From Caulobacterales bacterium (GTDB lineage: Bacteria > Pseudomonadota > Alphaproteobacteria > Caulobacterales > Caulobacteraceae), in the NCBI GenBank assembly GCA_017302105.1, contig JAFLCS010000004.1, positions 1 to 64,000 of the forward strand: a stretch of 64,000 nt of DNA, in the 5' to 3' direction. A model generated the notes under the pieces. The model had not been told where the DNA came from and did no database searches. It worked only from the letters and a program-made list of their open reading frames with translations. This document shows positions 1 to 8,390 of the stretch, piece after piece. The first letter of the stretch is position 1. Every line of letters starts with the position of its first letter. The translations under genes and the position numbers were made by a program.

Positions 1-55
1 CGGGCGAGCGGGCCAAGAGCCTGACCCGCCAGGAGCTGAGCGACACCGCGTCTGG

Positions 56-126
56 CCCTCGGGTCAAGCCCGAGGGTGACAACGGCGGGGGAGATCAGTG
101 GTCTGGATCCCCGCGTCGATGCGGGG
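56..126. repeat. Two REP-like palindromes upstream of exoD
   Basis: Two short palindromes lie in the otherwise gene-free first 200 bases. The first (56-76) has 8-bp arms CCCTCGGG/CCCGAGGG around a TCAAG loop. The second (109-126) has arms CCCCGC/GCGGGG around GTCGAT. The first shares its G-run/CAAG/C-run architecture with two elements near 3.1 kb, so it looks like a member of a dispersed REP family. No complete gene is visible in 1-200. Confidence 0.6.
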
Positions 127-200
127 AAACACGACCTGCGGTTAAGGCTGTTGTCATACGAGCGTGCGAAAGCGGGGTAAGCGCCCTATTTGCGAATGCC

Positions 201-839
201 ATGACGACCATCGACGACGCCCATTCAGACGACGCCAAGAGCGGCTTCATCGGCCTGACGCGCCAATTGGCGACGGCGGGCGGGACCGAGGGCCTGACGC
301 TGGGCGAGATTCGCGACCGCCTGGACGAGCGAGGCTTCGGCCTGTTGATCCTGATCCTGTCGATCCCCTGCCTGGTTCCGGCCTTGTATGGCGTGCCGCA
401 GGTCATCGGGGTGCCGATCATCCTGCTGGCAGGGCAGCTCCTGATCGGGATGAAGGAGCCGTGGTTGCCGCAGGCGTTCCTGAATCGGCGCTGCCCCCAG
501 GCCTGGCTCGATCGCATGGCGGATTTTGCCGAGAAGCGCATGGGCTGGTTCGAGCGGCTGAGCCGTCCCCGGCTTCAGGCCCTGTCGACCGGCCTGGGCG
601 AACGGTTCGCCGCCGCCTTCATGATCCTGGCGACGATCACCATCGTCCTGCCCCTGGTGAATACCGTGCCGTCGGTGGCCCTGGCCATGCTGGCGGTCGG
701 CCTGATCCAGCGCGACGGACTGTTTGTGTTGCTCGGTGCCGTCGTCGCAAGTCTGTGGGCAGGGGCCCTGATCGCGGTGACGATCGGAGCCTATTACGGC
801 GCGACCTGGACGGTGGGGATCACAGGATTTTTCCAGTAA
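201..839 (+). CDS. exoD: ExoD-family membrane protein
   Basis: The 212-residue product matches the ExoD family (exopolysaccharide synthesis protein ExoD, first described in Sinorhizobium), whose biochemical role is unknown. After a soluble N-terminus with the family-typical 'LTLGEIRDRL' segment (about residues 31-40) there are hydrophobic stretches near 48-75, 137-160 and 168-195, so it is an inner-membrane protein. The reading frame is open to the left edge, but the ATG at 201 is the first start with family-like sequence after it; the upstream part translates REP palindromes. The gene stands 35 bases before dsbB on the same strand. Confidence 0.8.
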   Translation: MTTIDDAHSDDAKSGFIGLTRQLATAGGTEGLTLGEIRDRLDERGFGLLILILSIPCLVPALYGVPQVIGVPIILLAGQLLIGMKEPWLPQAFLNRRCPQAWLDRMADFAEKRMGWFERLSRPRLQALSTGLGERFAAAFMILATITIVLPLVNTVPSVALAMLAVGLIQRDGLFVLLGAVVASLWAGALIAVTIGAYYGATWTVGITGFFQ

Positions 840-874
840 TCGACGCGCGGCTTTTCGCGGGCTAGAAACCGGCC

Positions 875-1405
875 ATGCAGCCTTTCTCGATCCTGATGCG
901 CTGGTGGGCCGTTGCCGCCCTGCTGATCTCGGCCCTGATGCTGGCGGCCGCCCACTGGTTTGAGAGCCAGGGTCTGCCGCCGTGCCCGCTTTGCCTGCGA
1001 CAGCGTGAAGTCTATTGGGCGGCCCTGACCATCGCCGGCCCCGCCGTCGCCTGGACCCTGATCAGTCGCGCCAAGGGAACACCGCGTCTGGCGGCCTTCT
1101 GCCTGTTCGCGATTTTTGCCATCGGCACGGTCACGGCGACCTTTCATGCCGGCGGCGAACAGGGATGGTGGGATCTGCCGGCAACCTGCATGGGTTCGAC
1201 AGAATCTATAAATGCCGGCGATATCCTGGCCAGCCTGGACGCTCCCGCCACCATGCCCAGCTGCGGCGATATTGCGTGGAGCTGGCTCGGCCTGTCGATG
1301 GCGACATGGAATGCGCTGATCTCCCTCCTGCTTACCGGATGCAGCCTGGTCGCTGCCATGCGTCCGCGCGACGCCCAGGTCCCGAGGCTCTATCGTGAAC
1401 CGTAA
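875..1405 (+). CDS. dsbB: Disulfide bond formation protein B
   Basis: The 176-residue inner-membrane quinone reductase should reoxidise periplasmic DsbA and pass electrons to ubiquinone. The first cysteine pair is C37-P-L-C40, followed by the conserved LRQR and a YW. The second pair is C105 and C130 in the second periplasmic loop. Four hydrophobic segments are present (about 10-26, 48-64, 70-90, 134-158). Length and topology are normal for DsbB. The stop overlaps the GTG start of coq7 by 11 bases, so the two are co-translated; both connect to the ubiquinone pool. Confidence 0.9.
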   Translation: MQPFSILMRWWAVAALLISALMLAAAHWFESQGLPPCPLCLRQREVYWAALTIAGPAVAWTLISRAKGTPRLAAFCLFAIFAIGTVTATFHAGGEQGWWDLPATCMGSTESINAGDILASLDAPATMPSCGDIAWSWLGLSMATWNALISLLLTGCSLVAAMRPRDAQVPRLYREP

Positions 1406-1955
1406 TGTCCGCCTGCCCCGCCCCGGACGCGGCCAGATGCGCCGCCGCCTGGAAGAGATGCTTCGGGTCGACCACGCCGGTGAACTGGCAGCCGTCCAGA
1501 TCTACCGCGGCCAGAAGGATGTCTTTCGCGCCGCCGGCCGGGCCGACATGGCCGACGACATGGAGCGGATGCAGGGCGAGGAGCAGCTTCACCTGGACCG
1601 CTTCAATACCCTGCTGACCGAAAACCAGACCCGCCCGACCCTGATGACCCCGCTGTGGCGGATCGCGGCCTATGGCCTGGGCGTTGGCACCGCCCTTCTG
1701 GGTGAAAAAGCCGCCCACGCCTGCACCGAGGCGGTCGAGACGGTAATTGCCGAGCATTATGCCGACCAGGCCGACGAATGGGAGGGCCGCGATCCGGCCC
1801 TGGCCGAACAGTTCCGCGAATACCGCGAGGACGAACTGCGCCACCACGACCACGCCGTCGATCAGGGCGCGCACGAGGCGCCGGGGTATGAGGTGCTGAC
1901 GGCCGTGATCAAGGCCGGATGCCGGGTGGCGATCAAGGTGTCGGAGAAGGTGTAG
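1395..1955 (+). CDS. coq7: Coq7 family demethoxyubiquinone hydroxylase
   Basis: This is a 186-residue di-iron monooxygenase that adds the C6 (penultimate) hydroxyl group in ubiquinone synthesis, peripheral to the inner membrane. The carboxylate/histidine ligands of the ferritin-like fold are visible: E30 in 'DHAGE', E63xxH66 in 'EEQLH', E112-E115 in the third helix and a final E147xxH150. The start is GTG at 1395, inside the end of dsbB; sequence immediately after it is family-like. The gene is followed by a heptamer-repeat hairpin that separates it from a convergent gene. Confidence 0.92.
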   Translation: MNRNVRLPRPGRGQMRRRLEEMLRVDHAGELAAVQIYRGQKDVFRAAGRADMADDMERMQGEEQLHLDRFNTLLTENQTRPTLMTPLWRIAAYGLGVGTALLGEKAAHACTEAVETVIAEHYADQADEWEGRDPALAEQFREYREDELRHHDHAVDQGAHEAPGYEVLTAVIKAGCRVAIKVSEKV

Positions 1956-1958
1956 CTC

Positions 1959-2063
1959 AGGTTCTAGGTTCTAGGGACTAGGGTCTAGGGGAGTTCGAGT
2001 GACTGCCAGGGCCAACCACAGAGCCCCTGAAACCTAGCCCCTAGAACCTAGAACCTAGAACCT
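1959..2063. repeat. Inverted array of CTAGGTT heptamers between convergent genes
   Basis: The gap between coq7 (plus) and the phytase-like gene (minus) holds tandem seven-base units on both sides of a short spacer. The left side has AGGTTCTAGGTTCTAGG at 1959-1975, then degenerate copies. The right side has three CCTAGAA units from 2040. The two sides are reverse complements over 17 bases, so either transcript can fold a long stem. It may serve as a bidirectional terminator; there is no U-tract. Confidence 0.7.
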
Positions 2064-2071
2064 ATCCCCGC

Positions 2072-3130
2072 TCACCGCACATCGAACGCCAGCAACAGCG
2101 TCCGCTGGCCGGGATTGAAGTTGTCGTCTGACAGGATGTAGAGCCGCACCCCGCCGTCGGGGCGGCGCACGGCGGCGAGGCCTTCGAAATTGTCGACGGT
2201 GGCGGGGGCGGTGAACCGGGCCAGGGGCCGCCAGGACAAATCGGGGCCGGCCTCGCCGTCGATCAGGGCCAACTCGGTGATCTCGATCGTATTGGTGTTC
2301 CGGTCGGCGTGATAGGCGCGGCGCAGGCCGTAGATGCCGTCGCCCAGCGTCGCCAGGGACGTCATGCGCAAATCGTCATCGCTCGGCGCAGCCGCCGGCG
2401 GCGGGACCAGCACGACGCACTGGCGGATCAGACAGGACCAGACGCCGCCGTTCTCGCCGGAGGCCCAGAACCGGTCCGCATGGGTGGAGGGGCTGATCCC
2501 CTCCATCCCCTCGTTCTCGGTGAAGGCAAAGTCCGGAATGGCCCGCTCCCCACGCCAGCGCCCGTCATGGTCGTAGCGCCAGACCCGGTGCAGGCGCTCG
2601 AAACTGACCAGAAGCTCGCCGTCCGGCAGCAAGGCCAGGCCCTCCGCATCGGCCAGGTATTTGGGGATCAGCGGCCGGCCGTCCGGATCGGTCAGGGGGC
2701 GCACCTGGACGCCCTGGACGCCGATCAGCCGACCGCCAGCATCGAGCTGAACGCGACCGCGCACCAAGAGGCCTTCGTCCGAGATTGAATAGAAGCTCTC
2801 AGCACTGTCGAACTTAATGTCTGACAGGCCGTGCAGCCGATTGAAGTCCGAGGTGATCTGGACCCCGCCGGCATAGATCAGCCGGCCGGTTCCGGCCTCC
2901 AGGTCGGCGTCGTTGATCGGCACCTGCGCGGTGGTCACTGACACATCGCTCCAGGCGTCCGGCAGCGGCTCTTCGGCGAAGCGCACCGCTTCACGCAGGG
3001 CCTCGGCGGCGGCGTGCCGGGCCTGCCAACCAACCTCGGGCGTGGTCGCACAGGCGGCGAGCAGGAGGGAGAGCAAAAGAGCCCCCAGCCTGCGTCGTCC
3101 GTCACCCCCGGACTTGTTCCGGGGGCCCAT
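2072..3130 (-). CDS. Esterase-like/phytase-fold lipoprotein
   Basis: The product resembles the 'esterase-like activity of phytase' family (beta-propeller, PF13449-type): 'RLHGLSDI', 'DAEGLALLPDGELLVSFER', 'ENEGMEGIS' and the C-terminal 'NFEGLAAV' are blade-like repeats of that family. A signal peptide ends in the lipobox LLAAC, so it should be a lipoprotein. The start is uncertain. In-frame ATGs at 3205, 3160 and 3130 exist, but the first lies inside a REP palindrome and gives the known artefact peptide 'MAGLVPAIHH'. I chose 3130, which puts the lipobox cysteine at residue 27. Substrate is unknown. Confidence 0.7.
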   Translation of the reverse strand: MGPRNKSGGDGRRRLGALLLSLLLAACATTPEVGWQARHAAAEALREAVRFAEEPLPDAWSDVSVTTAQVPINDADLEAGTGRLIYAGGVQITSDFNRLHGLSDIKFDSAESFYSISDEGLLVRGRVQLDAGGRLIGVQGVQVRPLTDPDGRPLIPKYLADAEGLALLPDGELLVSFERLHRVWRYDHDGRWRGERAIPDFAFTENEGMEGISPSTHADRFWASGENGGVWSCLIRQCVVLVPPPAAAPSDDDLRMTSLATLGDGIYGLRRAYHADRNTNTIEITELALIDGEAGPDLSWRPLARFTAPATVDNFEGLAAVRRPDGGVRLYILSDDNFNPGQRTLLLAFDVR

Positions 3131-3203
3131 GGCCTCAGCTTGGGGGAAGTTCGTGCTCATGATCGCACCATCGCGGTGATGGATGGCCGGGACAAGCCCG
3201 GCC
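3105..3203. repeat. Two REP palindromes at the start of the phytase-like gene
   Basis: The first palindrome (3105-3125) has arms CCCCCGGA/TCCGGGGG around CTTGT. The second (3181-3203) has 9-bp arms ATGGCCGGG/CCCGGCCAT around ACAAG. They have the same design as the palindrome at 56-76. Both fall within the possible N-terminal coding extension of the neighbouring lipoprotein gene and argue against using its upstream start codons. Confidence 0.75.
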
Positions 3204-3218
3204 ATGACGAAGAAAAAT

Positions 3219-5078
3219 TCAGGCCGCGCGGCGCAGCCGGCGCCTCGGCGCGGCGGGTTCGCGGTCGAACAGTTCGGCCAGCTTTTCGATCATGACCCCG
3301 CCCAGCTGTTCCACATCGACGATGGTGACGGCCCGCTTGTACCAACGGGTGACGTCGTGGCCGATGCCGATGGCCAGAAGCTCGATCGCCCCCTCGCCCT
3401 CGATCTCGGCGATGACCTGTCTGAGGTGCTTGTCCAGATACAGCGCCGCATTGGCCGACTGGGTGGAATCATCGACCGGTGCCCCGTCGGAGATGACCAT
3501 CAGGATGCGGCGCTCCTCGGGCCGTGCGGCCAGTCGCTGACGCGCCCACTGTAGGGCCTCGCCGTCGATGTTTTCCTTCAGCAGGCCCTCGCGCATCATC
3601 AGGCCCAGGTTCTTCTTGGCCCGGCGCCAGGGCGCGTCGGCGGACTTGTAGATGATGTGGCGGATGTCGTTCAGACGGCCCGGCATGGCCGGCTTGCCGG
3701 CCTCGACCCAGGTCTGGCGCGACTGGCCGCCCTTCCAGGCGCGAGTGGTGAAGCCCAGGATCTCGACCTTGACCCCGCAACGCTCCAGCGTGCGGGCCAG
3801 GATGTCGGCGCAGACGGCGGCGACCATGATCGGCCGTCCCCGCATCGAACCGGAGTTATCGAGCAGCAACGTCACAACCGTATCGCGGAACGGCATATCG
3901 CTCTCGGCCTTGAACGACAGCGGCGCGGTCGGGTCGGTGATGATCCGGGTCAGGCGGGCGGTGTCCAGCACCCCCTCCTCCAGATCGAACATCCATGAGC
4001 GGTTCTGCTGGGCCATCAGCCGGCGTTGCAGCTTGTTGGCCAGGCGCGCCACCACATTGGAAAGATTGGCCAGTTGCTGATCCAGCAAGGCCCGCAGCCG
4101 GCCCAGTTCGGTCGGGTCGCACAACTCGTCGGCATCGACCACCTCGTCGAACCGAGTCGTGAAGATGCGATAGGCACGGGCACGGCCTTCGTCGGACAGC
4201 TCCGGTCGGTTCGGCACCTCGCCGTCCGACGTGCCCTCAGCCTCCTCCTGGGGATTGGCGTCGGCGTCGACCTGACCTTCGGTGGCGCCTTCAGCCCGGT
4301 CGGTGTCGCGGCCTTCCGGCGCACCGGCGTCCGGCTCGGACTGGCCTTCGCCGGGATCCGACGAATCGTCGTCGGCACTGTCTTCCGGGGCCGAAGCGTC
4401 GTCGCCCTGGTCCTCGTCTCCATCCTGATCGGACGTGTCCTCAATATCGTCAGCGCTCGGGTCCAGATCCAGATCCCGCAGGGCCTGGCGCAAGACCCGC
4501 GCGAAGGCGGCCTGATCCTCGATGGCGGCGTCGAGCTGGTCCAGTGTCGGCCCCGCCTTGGCCTCGATCTCGCCGCGCAGGGCCTCGACGCTGGCGGCGG
4601 CGACGGGCGGCGGGGCCTCGCCGGTCAGACGCTCGCGCACGACCAGGGCCAGCACCTCGTCCATCGGCAATTGACTGACGGCGGGGGTCGTCAGCAGACG
4701 CGACAGCCGCTGCGACAGCGCAATCGCCAGATTGGCCCGCACGCCGCCCAGCACCCGCGCCCCGATGGCTTCGATGCGAGCGGTCTCGACGGCCTCGAAG
4801 GCGCGCTGGGCGGTTGGATCGGTCGGCCGACTGCGATTGAAGATCGCCGGATCATGATGGGCCAGCCTCAGGGCGAGCTGGTCGGCCTGTCCGCGCAGGC
4901 CTTGCGCCTCGGGACTGGACAGGTCACGCGGGGGCTGGGGCAGATAGGCGATGCCGTCGCGCACACCGGGCCGCTCACCGGAGAAGGCCACCTCCAGCTC
5001 GGCCTGTTCCGCCAGGGCGCGGGCGGCATGGGCCAGCGCGCGCTTGAAGGACTCGGCAGGATGTTCCAGGGCGGCCAT
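3219..5078 (-). CDS. cobT: Cobaltochelatase subunit CobT
   Basis: This 619-residue protein is the VWA-domain subunit of the aerobic CobNST chelatase that inserts cobalt into hydrogenobyrinic acid a,c-diamide. The N-terminal half is helical, followed by a very acidic Asp/Glu/Ser-rich linker (about 215-300). The C-terminal von Willebrand A domain has the metal-binding DNSGSM motif near residue 405. Conserved CobT blocks '[12 protein letters not shown]' and '[11 protein letters not shown]' follow. Length is normal. cobN and cobS are not in the window. B12 supply is relevant because nrdJ at 59-61 kb is adenosylcobalamin-dependent. Confidence 0.93.
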   Translation of the reverse strand: MAALEHPAESFKRALAHAARALAEQAELEVAFSGERPGVRDGIAYLPQPPRDLSSPEAQGLRGQADQLALRLAHHDPAIFNRSRPTDPTAQRAFEAVETARIEAIGARVLGGVRANLAIALSQRLSRLLTTPAVSQLPMDEVLALVVRERLTGEAPPPVAAASVEALRGEIEAKAGPTLDQLDAAIEDQAAFARVLRQALRDLDLDPSADDIEDTSDQDGDEDQGDDASAPEDSADDDSSDPGEGQSEPDAGAPEGRDTDRAEGATEGQVDADANPQEEAEGTSDGEVPNRPELSDEGRARAYRIFTTRFDEVVDADELCDPTELGRLRALLDQQLANLSNVVARLANKLQRRLMAQQNRSWMFDLEEGVLDTARLTRIITDPTAPLSFKAESDMPFRDTVVTLLLDNSGSMRGRPIMVAAVCADILARTLERCGVKVEILGFTTRAWKGGQSRQTWVEAGKPAMPGRLNDIRHIIYKSADAPWRRAKKNLGLMMREGLLKENIDGEALQWARQRLAARPEERRILMVISDGAPVDDSTQSANAALYLDKHLRQVIAEIEGEGAIELLAIGIGHDVTRWYKRAVTIVDVEQLGGVMIEKLAELFDREPAAPRRRLRRAA

Positions 5079-5134
5079 GGACTCGATCTAGGACGTTGCG
5101 CCGCCCAGGTCGAGCGACGACAGGGATGATACCC

Positions 5135-6085
5135 TCAGCTCAGCCGTCCAATGGCGTAGAAGCGGTCAGAACGCTGAGCGCGCAACGCCTCGGGCGTCAG
5201 GCCTTCCATCGCCTCGAGTTCATCCTCGATCACGTCCCCGACCGCCTGGATCGCCACCTCTCGATCGGAGTGGGCACCGCCTTCCGGCTCGGCGATGATC
5301 CGATCGACAATCTTCAGCTCGACCAGATCCGGGGCCGTGATCTTCATGGCGGAGGCCGCGTCCTTGGCCCGCGAACCGTCGCGCCACAGGATCGAGGCGG
5401 CACCTTCCGGCGAGATCACCGAATAGATCGAATGCTCCAGCATCAGAACCCGATTGGCCGCCGCCAGGGCGATGGCTCCGCCTGAGCCGCCCTCGCCGGT
5501 GATGGTGGCGATCATCGGCGTGCCCAGCGTCAGGCCACGCTCGGTCGAGCGGGCGATGGCTTCGGCCTGGCCGCGTTCTTCCGCACCGAGGCCCGGATAG
5601 GCACCCGCCGTGTCCACAAAGGTCAGGACCGGCAGGTTGAATCGTTCGGCCAGATCCATCAGGCGCACCGCCTTGCGATAGCCCTCAGGTCGAGCCATGC
5701 CGAAATTGTGGGTCAGGCGACTGGAGGTGTCATGGCCCTTCTCGTGGCCCATGACCACGACCGGCCGCCCCCGGAAACGGCCCAGCCCGCCGACGATGGC
5801 CTGGTCATCGCCAAATTGACGGTCGCCTTTCAGCTCGACGAACTCCGTGATGAGACCGTCCAGATAGTCGAACAGGTGCGGCCGCTGCGGATGCCGGGCG
5901 ACCTGGGTTTTCTTCCAGGGGTCCAGATTGGCATAGGCGTCGCGACGCAGCTTGTTGGCCTTCTTGCGAAGGGCCTCGATCTCGGCCTCGAACGAGCCGG
6001 TCGTTTCCGACAGCGCCTCAAGCTCCTCGATCTTGGCTTCGAGGTCGGCGATCGGCTTTTCAAAGTCGAGATAGTGCTGGGCCAT
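5135..6085 (-). CDS. accA: Acetyl-CoA carboxylase carboxyltransferase alpha subunit
   Basis: The 316-residue protein carries the typical AccA N-terminus ('LDFEKPIADLEAKIEEL', a helical coil) and the crotonase-like carboxyltransferase core. Signature segments are 'RPHLFDYLDGL', 'GDRQFGDDQAIVGGLG', 'FVDTAGAYPG' and 'GEGGSGGAIALAAANRVLMLEHSIYSV' in its parts. It works with AccD to form malonyl-CoA in the cytoplasm for fatty-acid synthesis. The ATG at 6085 is the normal family start. A palindromic element lies 40-80 bases upstream and may contain or overlap its promoter region. Confidence 0.95.
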   Translation of the reverse strand: MAQHYLDFEKPIADLEAKIEELEALSETTGSFEAEIEALRKKANKLRRDAYANLDPWKKTQVARHPQRPHLFDYLDGLITEFVELKGDRQFGDDQAIVGGLGRFRGRPVVVMGHEKGHDTSSRLTHNFGMARPEGYRKAVRLMDLAERFNLPVLTFVDTAGAYPGLGAEERGQAEAIARSTERGLTLGTPMIATITGEGGSGGAIALAAANRVLMLEHSIYSVISPEGAASILWRDGSRAKDAASAMKITAPDLVELKIVDRIIAEPEGGAHSDREVAIQAVGDVIEDELEAMEGLTPEALRAQRSDRFYAIGRLS

Positions 6086-6123
6086 CAGGCGTCCCGGGCG
6101 TTTCTGCGGGGGCGGAAACTATA

Positions 6124-6167
6124 GCGCGTTCCGATAAGTGGGAACCGCTTATCGGATTAAAACGCGC
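6124..6167. repeat. Palindromic element upstream of accA
   Basis: Nested inverted repeat. Outer arms are GCGCGTT (6124-6130) and AACGCGC (6161-6167). Inner arms are TCCGATAAG (6130-6138) and CTTATCGGA (6148-6156) around TGGGAACCG. This resembles a palindromic family I recall from alphaproteobacterial intergenic regions; its role here is unknown. No gene is visible in 6086-6271. Confidence 0.65.
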
Positions 6168-6271
6168 GTCTTTTGAAAATAGATCCGGGCGCATCTCGAT
6201 TCCAAAGCCGTGCGCCCGGCTCTGGGGAAAGGTGCCCCGGGGGCAAGCGGTGGCTCAATCCGGCAGGCGCT

Positions 6272-6661
6272 TTAGCGCCCGCCCCCCAGGACCTGGCCCA
6301 GGATCGAGCCAAATCCACCACCTGGCGCGCTGCCGTCCGGCGTCATCATGTCGATCACCGCCGGAAGTTGCTGTGCGATGATCTCAGCGATGCGTTCCGG
6401 GCTCAGTCCCATCTGCTGGGCGGCCCGTCCGATCATGCCATCACCGAGAATCGCTCGAACCCGGTCCGGCGTGATGGCCTGGTTGGCACCCTGGGCGATC
6501 CAGGACCCGATCTGGTCATTCAGGCCGCCGGCACGCAGCTGATCCATCACGGCATCCAACCCGCCCATGCTCTGAACGACCTCGAACAGCTGGCCGTAGT
6601 TGGTGCTGCCGCCGGCACCGACGCCGCCCAGGGCACCGCCGATCATGTCCAGGATATTCAT
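6272..6661 (-). CDS. YidB/DUF937-family protein
   Basis: The 129-residue protein begins with a glycine-rich segment 'MNILDMIGGALGG' and contains the repeated helical DUF937/YidB pattern: 'GLNDQIGSWI', 'AITPDRVRAILGDGMI', 'QMGLSPERIAEIIAQQLP'. The C-terminus is again Gly-rich. The family is widespread but functionally uncharacterised. The start codon is ATG at 6661, with AGGAG-type sequence upstream. It lies 20 bases downstream of dapE on the same strand and may be co-transcribed. Confidence 0.8.
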   Translation of the reverse strand: MNILDMIGGALGGVGAGGSTNYGQLFEVVQSMGGLDAVMDQLRAGGLNDQIGSWIAQGANQAITPDRVRAILGDGMIGRAAQQMGLSPERIAEIIAQQLPAVIDMMTPDGSAPGGGFGSILGQVLGGGR

Positions 6662-6681
6662 GTCCAGATATCTCCTTGAGG

Positions 6682-7869
6682 TCAGGCCGGTTTGAACCGG
6701 TCAAAATAGGTATCGATAACGCGCCGATAGACGCGGGTGACGGCGTGAAGGTCGGCTTCTGAAACCCGCTCGTCAATCTGGTGCATGGTTTGGCCGACCA
6801 GGCCCAGCTCCAGGACGGGGCACAGGGCGCGGATAAAGCGGGCGTCCGACGTGCCGCCGGTGGTCGAGGCCTCGGGGCGAAGACCCAGCTCGGCCTCGAC
6901 CGCATCCTGAACCGCCTGGGTGAAGGTACCCTCCTGGGTCAGGAAGGCGTCACCCGAATGCAGGAACTCGACCTCGACCGTCTGGCCGGACGCTTCCTGG
7001 GCGGCGCGCGCCTCCTGGCTGATCCAGTCCATCAGGGACGCCCCGGTATGGGCCGGGTTGAAGCGGATGTTGAAACGCCCCATCGCCTGTCCCGGAATCA
7101 CGTTGGTAGCGGTGTTGCCGACGTCGAAGGTGGTCAGCTCCAGATTGGACGGCTGAAACGCCTCATAGCCCTCGTCGAGACGCCGGTCATTCAGCCGTTT
7201 CATCAGGTCCAAGAGCACCGGGATCGGATTGGCCCCGCGCTCGGGATAGGCGACGTGGCCCTGTTTTCCGGTGACGGTGATCCAGACGTTCAGCGAACCG
7301 CGCCGGCCGATCTTGATGGTGTCGCCCAGCACCTGAAGCGACGACGGCTCACCGACCACGCAGGCGTCGATCCGCTCGCCCTCGGCCAACAGCTGTTCGA
7401 CCACCAGCTTGGTGCCGTGGGTGGCCTGGCCCTCTTCATCGCCGGTGATCAGAAAGCTGAGCGAGCCGGGCGGATCGCCGGCGTCCAGCACCTGGGACAC
7501 CGCCGCGATCCAGGCGGCGACTCCGCCCTTCATGTCCACGGCACCGCGGCCAACGACTACGCCCTCGACCACATCGGCGGCGAAGGGATCGGACGACCAG
7601 GCCCCGCTCGGGCCGGTCGGAACCACATCGGTGTGGCCGGCGAAACAGAGGTTGGGCCCGTCGGTCCCGCGCCGGGCGTAGAGATTCTCGATGACTTCCG
7701 AGTTGCCTACCGCTTCGCTGCTTGAGGCACCGAACTTCATCCGGCGACAGGCGAAGCCGAGTGCCTCCAGCTCGGCTTGGACCAGATCCATCGCCCCCTC
7801 GTCGGCCGGCGTCACCGACGGCTTGCGGATCAGGTCGCGAGTGAGGGATACGGGATCGACGAGGGCCAT
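6682..7869 (-). CDS. dapE: Succinyl-diaminopimelate desuccinylase
   Basis: This 395-residue M20 metallopeptidase-family enzyme hydrolyses N-succinyl-LL-2,6-diaminopimelate to LL-diaminopimelate for lysine and peptidoglycan. Zinc-site segments are visible: 'FAGHTDVVPTG' (His and Asp), 'GRGAVDMKGGVAA' (bridging Asp), 'TGDEEGQATHG' (catalytic Glu pair) and the C-terminal 'GGTSDARFI'. The dimerisation domain begins near 'GRRGSLNVWITVTGKQGHVAYP'. The ATG at 7869 gives the family N-terminus 'DPVSLTRDLIRKPSVTP'. It is divergent from the cupin gene; dapD of the same pathway lies 2.7 kb to the right. Confidence 0.95.
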   Translation of the reverse strand: MALVDPVSLTRDLIRKPSVTPADEGAMDLVQAELEALGFACRRMKFGASSSEAVGNSEVIENLYARRGTDGPNLCFAGHTDVVPTGPSGAWSSDPFAADVVEGVVVGRGAVDMKGGVAAWIAAVSQVLDAGDPPGSLSFLITGDEEGQATHGTKLVVEQLLAEGERIDACVVGEPSSLQVLGDTIKIGRRGSLNVWITVTGKQGHVAYPERGANPIPVLLDLMKRLNDRRLDEGYEAFQPSNLELTTFDVGNTATNVIPGQAMGRFNIRFNPAHTGASLMDWISQEARAAQEASGQTVEVEFLHSGDAFLTQEGTFTQAVQDAVEAELGLRPEASTTGGTSDARFIRALCPVLELGLVGQTMHQIDERVSEADLHAVTRVYRRVIDTYFDRFKPA

Positions 7870-7910
7870 GGTGACGCTTCTAGGCTGAGCTGCGCCTCTG
7901 GAGAAGACTC

Positions 7911-8390
7911 ATGCCCAGGATCGACCCCAAATCCGCTCCCAACCGCGATGGTACGGCCTATCCCCCGCCCTACGATCAGCCGTGTCTGAAACGGCGGCGC
8001 AAGCAGCTCGGCAATGCCGCGGGCCTGACCCAGTTCGGCGTCAACCGGCTGGAGCTGGACCCTGGGGTCTGGTCATCCCAGCGTCACTGGCATTCCGCCG
8101 AGGATGAATTTGTCTGGGTCGTTTCGGGCGAGGTGGTCCTGATCGACGACCACGGCGAGACCGTCCTGAAAGCTGGCGATTGCGCCGGCTTCCCAGCCGG
8201 AGAGCCCAACGGACACCAGATCGTCAATCGCTCGAACCAGACGGCAGTCTTGCTGGAGGTCGGCTCGCGTCGTCCGGATGAAGACGGCGTCGACTATCCC
8301 GACATCGACCTGGTGCTGAATGACGGCGACCGCCGCTATCGCCACAACGACGGGACGCTCTACACCGAGGCAGGCGGCCGCAAGACGTGA
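7911..8390 (+). CDS. Cupin-domain protein
   Basis: The 159-residue protein has one cupin barrel. Motif 1 reads 'RHWHSAEDEFVWVVSGE' (His-x-His and Glu metal ligands) and motif 2 reads 'GDCAGFPAGEPNGHQI' (final His). The C-terminal part ('DYPDIDLVLNDGDRRYRHNDGTLY') is typical of alphaproteobacterial small cupins of unknown substrate. Its TGA overlaps the GTG start of the next gene, an MFS transporter, so the pair is probably co-translated. Confidence 0.8.
   Translation: MPRIDPKSAPNRDGTAYPPPYDQPCLKRRRKQLGNAAGLTQFGVNRLELDPGVWSSQRHWHSAEDEFVWVVSGEVVLIDDHGETVLKAGDCAGFPAGEPNGHQIVNRSNQTAVLLEVGSRRPDEDGVDYPDIDLVLNDGDRRYRHNDGTLYTEAGGRKT

Noticed and set aside
3..200. Open frame upstream of and in phase with exoD
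   Set aside because: It translates REP palindromes and lacks family character; ATG 201 starts the recognisable protein.
4026..5129. Long plus-strand ORF opposite cobT
   Set aside because: Mirror of the cobT codon pattern in GC-rich DNA; no family-like sequence, and CobT is unequivocal.
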